A stretch of 13,310 bases of DNA, taken from Saccoglossus kowalevskii. Its lineage: Eukaryota; Hemichordata; Enteropneusta; Harrimaniidae. The notes below the pieces were generated by a model. The model did not search any database. It was not told the origin of the DNA and saw only the letters and a program-made list of their open reading frames with translations. Positions 6,980-13,310 of this stretch are shown piece after piece. The position numbers and the translations under genes are program-made. The stretch covers positions 6,412 through 19,721 of the forward strand of contig NW_003156752.1 in assembly GCF_000003605.2 (NCBI RefSeq). Direction: 5' to 3'. Numbering within the stretch: the stretch's first letter is position 1; the number at the start of each line of letters is the position of its first letter.

Positions 6980-7475
6980 TTATCGTGCCATATCATGTCA
7001 GAATCGCCGATAGGTATTAGGCGTCTTTTGTATCACGCATCAAACCCCCCACCCAGTGTTTAGTTGCCTTGATTTCATAGAGTCCATATATCAGGTGTCT
7101 TTTATACGCTACCGATAAAATTTGACACGTGACAAAAATCACTTATCGGGAAAAGGGTAAATGTTTACATGCAGACAGCAGATATCTGATCGTTTTTTAT
7201 TTTGTGATCTCGCGCAATGTATCAAGCAGACGATAAGTAAGACGGCGTCTTTGTTATCAGCGTTGGAATCAACTGTTATCTGCGTTATCTGTGAGTGTTT
7301 TACATCGCTCATAATATATTAACTACCTGGCTTTATTTTTATCGGCAAAAAGACATTCATTGCTTCAAGATAACCTATTTTCATCACAAATTTACAAATA
7401 GTTATAGTCAGCATTTCTTTCGGAAGATTTGGACAAAATAGTCAATTTTTTGAAATATTGAAGGATATATGATAA
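6980..7475. promoter_or_regulatory. Cluster of GATA cores
   Basis: GATAA or TTATC occurs at 6980, 7114, 7143, 7232, 7254, 7276, 7285, 7339, 7369 and 7471: ten in about 500 bp, where one to two are expected. Two are tandem TTATCTG (7276-7291). A degenerate segment, GG(C/T)GTCTTT...CGC, recurs at about 7020, 7093 and 7243, so part of the clustering may come from an old duplication. This might be a homotypic GATA-factor enhancer; motif evidence only. Confidence 0.35.
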
Positions 7476-7595
7476 AAGTTCCAAACAAATTGGGACGAGA
7501 ATGTCTGGTAATTAAATGGTTAACGCCATATTTGATTCCTTCCAAAAAAATAAGACATTTGTTTGTACGTTTTTGTATTATGAAAAAATATAGAA

Positions 7596-7666
7596 AATAG
7601 GATATTTTCACTGGATTTTATTTTCACAGATCCACCCTTTCAGCAAAAATAAATTTCAAGTGAAAA
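7596..7666. mobile_element. Fragment of the 4810-5018 MITE family
   Basis: GGATATTTTCACTGGATTTT, then ATTTTCACAGATCCACCCTTTCAGC matches the right half of the MITE at 4810-5018 (GGTATATTCGTTGGATTTT, ATTTTCACTGATACATTCCTTCAGC). It then passes into AAATAAA-rich sequence. Both termini are lost. Confidence 0.55.
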
Positions 7667-7834
7667 TAAATAAATTTATTCCAGGTTTTCGCGGGGTTCC
7701 GAGGGATTTCAAACATATGAAATTTACTACACACGTTATAACTAATCTGATATCACACGGTCACGAATTGAAGTCCTTTCATGTATCCATATTAGGTATT
7801 GTAACTTGTGCGCGCGCATTGCAATGCATTTTCA

Positions 7835-7848
7835 GTGCCCCCTAGCGA
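7835..7848 (-). promoter_or_regulatory. CTCF-like motif, reverse
   Basis: GTGCCCCCTAGCGA reads TCGCTAGGGGGCAC on the minus strand and fits the CTCF core at about 12-13 of 14 positions. It shares CGCTAGGGGGC with the site at 334-347 in opposite orientation. A weaker relative (GCCCCTAGCG) is at about 10036. Confidence 0.3.
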
Positions 7849-8061
7849 TTAGTGCTTATTTGCATACTGGAACGCCGTTCCTTGGACACAGTTTCCATGG
7901 ATAAAACGTGTGTGTGACATCAATGCATTTACAGTTTCAATGTTAGTCACATTGATAACTTTCTCTCTTCACTTTGAATGTAATTCATAAGAAGTCTTCA
8001 CACATCTCGCGAGAAAATTGGTGACCTGTACATCAGGGGATCAAATCAGTGCACTGTCAAG

Positions 8062-8373
8062 TTAAAGGGCGGTGGTTGTCGCGCCGCGCATGCGCGACCT
8101 TTATTTTCAAGTTGGTAATTATTATTAATCTTTCCACGGTTCAATGCGCTCCTCTAATGGAAATTATGGAAGTTGCGTATGAGCTTTACCCTTGGTGTGC
8201 CGTGGACTAATTACCGTAGGTAACTCCTTCGATACCTTCCAATCACTAAAGAAATTACCTAGTCAAAGCTTAGTAACGTCTCAGTGTGTACACGCAACAT
8301 TCAAAGTCGCCATCTTTGTTCATGTGAGAGCCATATTTCGCGTGGCGCGTGGCGCTTCGACCGCGTCCTTTAA
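8062..8373. mobile_element. NRF1/YY1 repeat family, copy 3 (both ends)
   Basis: This is the best-delimited copy. The left end is TTAAAGGGCGGTGGTTGTCG. The right end, read inverted, is TTTAAAGGACGCGGTCGAAG, so the terminal inverted repeats start TTAAAGG and run about 30 bp into GCGCC(A/G)CGC. The left arm holds a perfect NRF1 palindrome CGCGCATGCGCG (8085-8096). The right arm, on the minus strand, carries ATATGGCTCTCACATGAAC, then AAGATGGCGAC (8306-8316) and GTGTACACACTGAGACGTTA, as in copy 2. TTAA duplications with AGGG ends are characteristic of Kolobok/T2-type MITEs. The 76-codon frame at 8192-8422 crosses the right edge and is not supported as a gene. Confidence 0.7.
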
Positions 8374-9655
8374 AGTTTGGAGAATTAGAAACAAAGAACA
8401 CCGTATCGCGACGAAAACATGATAGGATATGTAAATATCTAAAAAGTAGAAAAAACCTCGAACAAAAGTCGTATAGGGCAAATGTACGTTGATCTGCGTG
8501 AATAAGTATAAATTATATTATATTATGATCAAGGCGGTGCCTATGTGTTTTCAAAAGTCGACATGACCTTAACCTTGACATAAGACAAATATATAATATA
8601 CTATCATAGCAGGAATAATTCTGTGTTTGAACTTGACAAAAGGAATATAAATGGATAAAAAATACAAATATGCAAACGCAATTGATGTTATCTTTTGTTT
8701 AAACGTTGGCAATTTCTGATACCATCACAACTCATTAAATCCCCGACTAATATTAATTTACAACAGATAAATTACTTTCTCGATTGTTTGTATTAGATTC
8801 ACGGTCCTTGTATGATTGTATGCACGACTGTGTAGGATCACGTGATCGCTACTGGGTGCTTGTTTGTGATCACATGACCACACTGGCATTCTCTCTCCCC
8901 CAGAGCTCCTTCTCTCTTTTTCCTGTCTGCACCACACACCGCCAAATTGCCGGTGAAATACCGCTGTACGTGTGTTTGTTGTTAGAGCGCCCTCGTGCTG
9001 TTTTCTTCTTAAAGGTAAACAGACTTTAAACATGTTATTGATAACTGATAATGATCTTTTCGTAAATTCAAAGAAAAGGGAGAAATAGTTATAATTTGCA
9101 AAAAAAAAATTTACTAAGGTGTTACTCGGTTCTTTAAATTGACTGTTCTGTCGATTACCAGAAATATAAACAAATAAAAAGACTTCGTGGCATTGACGGC
9201 TAACGTTTGTGCTACGGAAAGTGAAAAAAATTAGCTTATCAATTTGAAAACAGCTAGAATATACATATATCGTGTACGTGGTTCGAAAATCGATCAGCAG
9301 TATGGTAATATTTTGGTGGGCGTCTTTGAAAGTAGTACCACTGTCAGTGGCGCATCGACCAATCAGCGACACAGGATCTCGTGGTATCCGAGAGATATAT
9401 TTGTAGAAATACAAGTCTGCGTGGGGGATTGTCAGGTGCCCTCACAGTTTGGCAAAATACAAGTCTCGGCTCTCTCGCTCTAAACGAGATCTCGACGGCT
9501 GTTTGGTAGTATTTGTGTTTTTTCTCACGAGAGAATGTTTTGTGAAACGACAGGCTCAATAGTAAAAAAAGTAACAACTTCTATTGGGAAAAAAATAAAA
9601 TTGCCCTCAGCCACAGCAAAATATTATAAATGGGTCATCCCTGAGCGAGGAGTTA
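8374..9655. other. Intergenic, no gene supported
   Basis: The longest open frame of the window (8758-9414, minus, 218 codons) lies here but has no recognisable domain. Its composition (many Y, F, I, N) follows the AT-rich DNA, and several other frames are open over the same stretch. A perfect 12-bp palindrome GATCACGTGATC with an E-box core is at 8836-8847, followed by GATCACATGACC at about 8868. The rest shows nothing I can name. Confidence 0.45.
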
Positions 9656-9832
9656 CTAAAGGCGGTGGTCGTCGCGCCACGCATGCGCGAGATATGGGAT
9701 TATATAAACAAAGATGGCGACTTCGACTGTCATTGTGAGTCTGAAAATTTCAAATGACAAATTTTATTACTAATGTTTGTTTCTTGAGGAATTATGGGAG
9801 TTATCAGATGAGATATGTTAGATAACCTTTAA
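9656..9832 (+). mobile_element. NRF1/YY1 repeat family, copy 4
   Basis: It starts CTAAAGGCGGTGGTCGTCGC, then CACGCATGCGCGAG (NRF1-type at 9680-9689), GATATGGG, TATATAAA (about 9700), then AAGATGGCGAC (9711-9721). The likely right edge is CCTTTAA (TTAA at 9829-9832), whose inverted form TTAAAGG matches the terminus only over about five bases, so that boundary is weak. The ATG at 9714 gives MATSTVI, directly followed by a consensus donor GTGAGT at 9735-9740. Confidence 0.55.
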
Positions 9833-9946
9833 ATTTTAACGAAGATAACTCACTCCTAGTTTCAACAGCCCTCGTGACATTTTGCGTCAATACCGTTAAT
9901 TGCTCTGTCCACGTCAATTTATTAAAATGAGATTCTAATTTGGGCT

Positions 9947-9978
9947 TTATTTTATTTATTTTATTTACTTATTTATTG
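9947..9978. repeat. TTTA/ATTTT simple repeat
   Basis: Imperfect TTATTTTATTTATTTTATTT tract of tetramer and pentamer units; an ordinary low-complexity sequence. Confidence 0.75.
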
Positions 9979-10023
9979 CTGGTAGGTTTTAAAGGGTTTG
10001 TAACTGTGTAACCTTGCGAGGTC

Positions 10024-10102
10024 GCGTGAGTTTCGCCCCTAGCGTTGTTCCAAACCAAAGTGAGGTTTGATGCCGTTCGGCCGGCGAGGGCGCTACTCAC
10101 GC
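10024..10102. repeat. 79-bp nested inverted repeat
   Basis: The outer arms GCGTGAGT (10024-10031) and ACTCACGC (10095-10102) pair perfectly. After a 2-base mismatch CGCCC (10034-10038) pairs with GGGCG (10088-10092). Inside, CAAACC (10051-10056) pairs with GGTTTG (10064-10069). It is GC-rich against AT-rich flanks. It may be a very short foldback element or a structured RNA; no further clue. Confidence 0.5.
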
Positions 10103-10419
10103 CTACATGTTCAAATAATACAAATCAATATGTAAATGATACACAAATGGCAAAACATTACAAAATAATAAAAATGACGTAATTCTGTTGTAACCCGTGC
10201 ATTGATGCAACTCACATACGCCATCTGCACCCATCTGCTATTCGTCACGATAAAATGTCACGACAGTCATAATCTATATAGATCAAATCAATGCAAATCA
10301 AGTTATTATTATTACAGGTAATTTTAATGTAATTCTAGCGCACTCATTTCATGTACTCAGGCGCCAATAATGATCTGCGACTGTAGTTTTCAGTTGCCAC
10401 TAACAAGCATTTGAAAATG

Positions 10420-10556
10420 GTTGTTTTTGTCAACAAAATAGGATTAATGGCCGCCGCATCTCGTTGTTTTTGTCAACAAAATAGGATTAATGGCCGTCGC
10501 ATCTCGTTGTTTTTGTCAACAAAATAGAGTTAATGGCCGCCGCATCTCGTTGTTTT
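10420..10556 (+). repeat. 43-bp tandem repeat, three copies plus
   Basis: Units start at 10420, 10463 and 10506, with about 8 bp of a fourth at 10549. Each begins GTTGTTTTTGTCAACAAAAT and ends GGCCGCCGCATCTC; the copies differ at only two or three positions. Each unit has a forkhead-like GTCAACAAA and a GC-rich GGCCG(C/T)CGC. The array lies just upstream of the candidate start at 10614, where repeated factor sites could act. The 63-codon frame starting at 10490 arises from the repeat and is not called. Confidence 0.85.
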
Positions 10557-10613
10557 CTACCGTCATTGCGGCCTCGGCTCCGGTTAGAATGTGCGACCAT
10601 GGCATTTGGAACA

Positions 10614-10700
10614 ATGGCGGCAAAGAGTGTAACCTCGTTTGGGCAAAAACAAGTCGCGCGGCTACCTCGTTCTCAACATGACATGCAGTTCACTATATGA
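10614..10700 (+). CDS. Candidate start exon MAAKSV..., unrecognised
   Basis: The start context ACAATGGCGGC is a strong Kozak site and a YY1-type motif in a CpG-richer patch (10480-10660). The frame is 28 codons: MAAKSVTSFGQKQVARLPRS, then QHDMQFTI and TGA at 10698-10700. It is basic and could be a mitochondrial or nuclear N-terminus. No clear donor ends it; GT dinucleotides at 10627-10632 (AGT, GTAACC) are possible. A neighbouring frame (ATG at 10678) reads MTCSSLYDAKIYQMLYNGPM and ends at TAA near 10756. No family match; it may be an exon or chance. Confidence 0.3.
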   Translation: MAAKSVTSFGQKQVARLPRSQHDMQFTI

Positions 10701-10759
10701 TGCAAAGATATACCAGATGCTGTACAACGGACCAATGACCCCGTCATTGTCCTTCTAAA

Positions 10760-10768
10760 ACCGGAAGT
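10760..10768 (+). promoter_or_regulatory. ETS-type site ACCGGAAGT
   Basis: Exact match to the ETS/GABP consensus, downstream of the YY1-type start at 10614. Such sites cluster at housekeeping promoters; a single match is weak evidence. Confidence 0.25.
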
Positions 10769-11277
10769 TGCGTAAAACACGTACGCTGTGACAAAAAATA
10801 ATCCGCGATTGCGCAGTTGAGTCGAAGCATATATACAAGGCGGAATTTGATACGTTGAAAAAAAAACTGTCAACAAATAAACTGCTCTATGATCGGTCTA
10901 ACTGTTAGGTGTTAGGGTTGGATAACCAATAAAGCACACTCTTAAAAGTAGCTTTGTATTAACTCTGACAGTTCTGTAGACACAGGTCTCACTCAAACGA
11001 CTATATGTGATTTCCGTCGAACCGAAGAGACAATTATTGATAGATTGTGAGCTAGATATTATTGTCCGAGTACGTCATTAATCCCGCTATTTTGTTTATC
11101 ATCGTTCACCCCCTCATACGTACATACATGCTGAATACTAGGGTGGATGATTCTATTTGCAACTGTCGCAACTCTCTGTAGAGCACACCAACTGATGATC
11201 CTAGGTAATTACCTTTGTTCCACTGTTGGAGAGCAAAGGAATGAAATTAATAGAGTTCATTCGGCATGATATGCATG
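10769..11277. other. Intergenic, nothing recognised
   Basis: No gene supported. AATAAA occurs at about 10927 and a 12-bp palindrome AGGTAATTACCT at about 11203. GTTAGGTGTTAGGGTT near 10904 resembles telomere repeat but is one imperfect copy. Confidence 0.45.
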
Positions 11278-11285
11278 TGACGTCA
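11278..11285. promoter_or_regulatory. Full CRE, TGACGTCA
   Basis: Perfect 8-bp CREB/ATF site, about 200 bp before a minisatellite whose units each hold the one-mismatch form AGACGTCA. No start site is evident next to it. Confidence 0.25.
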
Positions 11286-11481
11286 TCAGAATTAAGTTCA
11301 GTGTCATGGCGTTTGGTATATAGTAGCGTATAATTGGGTAAATATAACAATCTTCGATGGAATGTACGTATTGAAACGAATTATTGTATTTTCAACCGAT
11401 TTATTACTTTCTGATTTACTGTACTCCAAATTCGCTTTCTCTAGTGACGAGAATCTTCTGTGACGCAAATAGTTGTAAAAG

Positions 11482-11497
11482 ACGCAATTAATTGCGT
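11482..11497. repeat. 16-bp perfect palindrome at array edge
   Basis: ACGCAATTAATTGCGT is fully self-complementary and spans the left boundary of the 26-bp array. Its right half is the first eight bases of unit 1; its left half replaces what would be the end of a preceding unit. Confidence 0.7.
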
Positions 11498-11854
11498 GTG
11501 TTAGACGTCATAATTAATTGCGTGTGTTAGACGTCATAATTAATTGCGTGTGTTAGACGTCATAATTAATTGCGTGTGTTAGACGTCATAATTAATTGCG
11601 TGTGTTAGACGTCATAATTAATTGCGTGTGTTAGACGTCATAATTAATTGCGTGTGTTAGACGTCATAATTAATTGCGTGTGTTAGACGTCATAATTAAT
11701 TGCGTGTGTTAGACGTCATAATTAATTGCGTGTGTTAGACGTCATAATTAATTGCGTGTGTTAGACGTCATAATTAATTGCGTGTGTTAGACGTCATAAT
11801 TAATTGCGTGTGTTAGACGTCATAATTAATTGCGTGTGTTAGACGTCATAATTA
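11491..11854 (+). repeat. 26-bp minisatellite, 14 identical units
   Basis: Unit ATTGCGTGTGTTAGACGTCA, then TAATTA. Starts fall every 26 bp from 11491 to 11829, and I see no substitution in any copy. Each unit contains AGACGTCAT (near-CRE/ATF), TAATTAATTG (homeodomain-type core across the junction) and two CpG, 28 in all. Complete identity implies recent expansion, active homogenisation, or assembly of an array whose true length may differ. No reading frame of interest crosses it. Confidence 0.95.
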
Positions 11855-11998
11855 CCTTCGTCGCTAGAGGACGACATTTTGAATGGTGTATTTTACAACA
11901 TGAAGGCGTAATTGAGTTGAGCGTTGTCACGACGGAATTGACGCTATTGCGAGGGAAATGACGTTTGAACGGCGGAAACGGTGAAAACAAATATTAAT

Positions 11999-12007
11999 TA
12001 TAAATAG
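11999..12007 (+). promoter_or_regulatory. TATA-box-like TATAAATAG
   Basis: Exact TATA-type match in AT-rich context. No start codon or coding exon is seen in the next 250 bp, so it is probably incidental. Confidence 0.15.
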
Positions 12008-12099
12008 GGATATCAAAGTCAAGGTCGGTGTAGTGATTAGTCCAGCCTGATTTCGATCACCCTACGGGCCGCTTCTTATCATAAGTGACACTGGGCAAG

Positions 12100-12270
12100 T
12101 ACACTGTAGAACCCTCGTCCTCGTTGATTCCATAAAATTAACAACAGAATCAAAAATACCGTATAAAACGTTCTTTCCTGAAATATTTGATAAAACCAAG
12201 GACACCGTAGGAACAAACTGTCCCTGTGATTTAAAAAAAACACAGAAAAAAGACACCGTAGAAAACACTA
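12100..12270. mobile_element. Possible decayed CTGTAGAAC-type MITE
   Basis: CACTGTAGAAC near 12102, followed by AATTAACAACAGAATC, resembles the inverted right end of the next element (TACTGTAGAACACG...AATTAACAGAATC). GACACCGTAG also occurs twice (about 12201 and 12252). The match is patchy and the boundaries are guesses. Confidence 0.25.
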
Positions 12271-12283
12271 CTCACGCTGTCCG

Positions 12284-12479
12284 CTGTAAAACATGTCTTT
12301 TTAGCTAGCATGTTATTTTAGCTAATTTAGCTAATCTATAATTTAGCTTATTCAAGAGGTAGCTAATTTAACAGAAATATATTCCCACAATGAGAAAATC
12401 GACACTTTAGTTAAATTAAGATTCTGTTAATTCAAATCCGCTAAAATTGCTTGCAGCTATTTCAACGTGTTCTACAGTA
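12284..12479. mobile_element. MITE with CTGTAAAACATG ends
   Basis: The left end CTGTAAAACATGTCTTTTTA, then AGCTAGCATG pairs with the right end, read inverted TACTGTAGAACACGTTGAAA. Both continue into TTTAGC(T/G)-type motifs. A TA edge is clear on the right (12478-12479) and lost on the left. It belongs to the same broad group as 12651-13000, differing in TTTAGCTAA against TTTAGCGAA repeats. Non-coding, 196 bp. Confidence 0.6.
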
Positions 12480-12650
12480 ATTCGTTACGCCCTACTGTGA
12501 TCTAACATCTAAGTGTCAGATTTGGGTCTCCGCCAGAACATCACAAAATACAAGAAGTTCGATGCTTGGTAGTTTAAAAAAATAACAAAGTAAATATTCG
12601 ATTCGTATGGGTTGAGATCAGTGCCCACGTGTTTTATCATTAATTTATAG

Positions 12651-13000
12651 TACTGTAAAACATGTTGAAAAAGCGACATGCAATTTTAGCGAATTGTGGT
12701 AAAATCACGTAATAGCGAAATGTTGATTTAGCGAATCTCTCTTGTCATTGTTGATTTCCTGTTTTCACGATACAAAACAAATGCGCAGTTATCACCTCTA
12801 TAAAAACAAAAGAAAAACTGTCAAGTGTAATTAGGAAGCGCCCCAGATTTTTATGTACCGGATTACTGTATACAAATCCCCAAGCCTTGGCCATTTTGAA
12901 TTTATAATAAAGTCATTAGCAACATCTTGAATTAGCGAATCAGTTCTCTCGCTAAATTCGCTAAAAAGACATGCTCGCGAAAAAAACTTGTTTTACACTA
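12651..13000. mobile_element. TA-flanked MITE, CTGTAAAACATG/TTTAGCGAA type
   Basis: The left end is TACTGTAAAACATGTTGAAA. The right end read inverted is TAGTGTAAAACAAGTTTTTT, then CGCGAGCATGTC. Both lead into TTTTAGCGAAT, which recurs several times inside. TA stands at both edges (12651-12652 and 12999-13000), as for Tc1/mariner-type targets. It is 350 bp and non-coding. Its terminal CTGTAAAA is shared with 4810-5018 and 12284-12479. Confidence 0.7.
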
Positions 13001-13109
13001 GTCATTCTTTATATGATTTTTTTAGGCATGTTTAATTACATTTTGGGCTTTCTCCATTTTTTATCATTTTTCGACCATTATATGATTGTGACGTTTTTTG
13101 GATGATTAT

Positions 13110-13131
13110 ATCACAGTCCCTCCACTGTGAT
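13110..13131. repeat. 8-bp stem hairpin in T-rich end region
   Basis: ATCACAGT, CCCTCC, ACTGTGAT is a perfect stem with a 6-base loop. The region 13000-13310 is otherwise T-rich with a direct repeat TGGTAATAACT at 13222 and 13290; no gene is seen. Confidence 0.55.
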
Positions 13132-13310
13132 TATATTTTTTTCTTTTGATCATTTTCTGTTTAATGTTTTCGAGCATTTTCGTAGCTTTGATAAGAGTCA
13201 GCCATATTACTCCCTGGCGCATGGTAATAACTTTTTTTCCCGGAAATGTCGTTTATAACATCCCCAGTTATATGCCTTTCACGGTATGTTGGTAATAACT
13301 ATTTTTCGTG

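Noticed and set aside
8192-8422. 76-codon plus-strand frame
   Set aside because: Crosses the right half and edge of the MITE at 8062-8373; no protein-like features.
8758-9414. 218-codon minus-strand open frame, the longest in the window
   Set aside because: No recognisable domain; amino-acid make-up mirrors AT-rich non-coding DNA; several frames on both strands are open over the same bases; nothing suggests splice or promoter support.
9986-10000. TTAAAGGGTTTG as another TTAA-type MITE end
   Set aside because: No inverted partner found; seven bases are too few in AT-rich DNA.
10490-10681. 63-codon plus-strand frame
   Set aside because: Begins in the 43-bp tandem repeat and is in a different frame from the better-supported start at 10614.
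10900-10920. Telomere-like TTAGGTGTTAGGGTT
   Set aside because: One imperfect copy only; no array.
12062-12268. 68-codon minus-strand frame
   Set aside because: Phenylalanine/serine-rich chance frame in a probable decayed MITE.

Overview
This is AT-rich eukaryotic DNA, almost certainly from an aquatic invertebrate animal. The reasons are: no bacterial-style operons or long open frames; several families of small inverted-repeat elements (TA- and TTAA-flanked MITEs); a 5'-truncated non-LTR retrotransposon with an ATT-repeat tail; a perfect minisatellite; short exon-like N-termini with Kozak starts and splice donors; and one N-terminus resembling the Crypton/DUF3504-type genes that are numerous in molluscs, brachiopods, amphioxus, hemichordates and corals. 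I cannot name the species. Most of the window is intergenic or intronic repeat; no complete gene can be called.

Layout. 1-560: possible TATA promoter and a CTCF-like motif. 558-640: fragment of an NRF1/YY1-bearing repeat family. 831-951: degenerate 20-bp tandem repeat. 1365-1697: a second piece of that repeat, split by a 281-bp GC-rich inverted-repeat element. 1718-2724: an old TTAA-type MITE (copy A, minus strand) split by a non-LTR fragment (about 2098-2618). 2889-3330: a second copy of the same MITE (copy B, plus strand), uninterrupted. 3965-4178: near-palindrome, then a candidate first coding exon (Crypton/DUF3504-type N-terminus). 4490-4625: promoter-like cluster. 4810-5018: mariner-like MITE. 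5743-5877, 8062-8373 and 9656-9832: further copies of the NRF1/YY1 family. 6744-6846 (minus): candidate first exon of a membrane or secreted protein, with YY1/ETS-like sites over its start. 6980-7475: cluster of GATA cores. 10024-10102: inverted repeat. 10420-10556: 43-bp tandem repeat, followed by a candidate start exon at 10614. 11491-11854: fourteen perfect copies of a 26-bp unit. 12284-12479 and 12651-13000: two MITEs with CTGTAAAAC ends.

The most interesting signal is the dispersed family at 558, 5743, 8062 and 9656. Its copies share a TTAAAGG-type terminus (like Kolobok/T2 MITEs), an NRF1-type palindrome (GCGCATGCGC) and, about 30 bp on, a YY1-type motif that is also a start codon (AAGATGGCGAC). 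Two copies have a consensus GTGAGT splice donor a few codons later. Such an element could carry a core promoter, start codon and donor in one mobile unit. This is inference from motifs; it needs genome-wide copy counts and transcript data.
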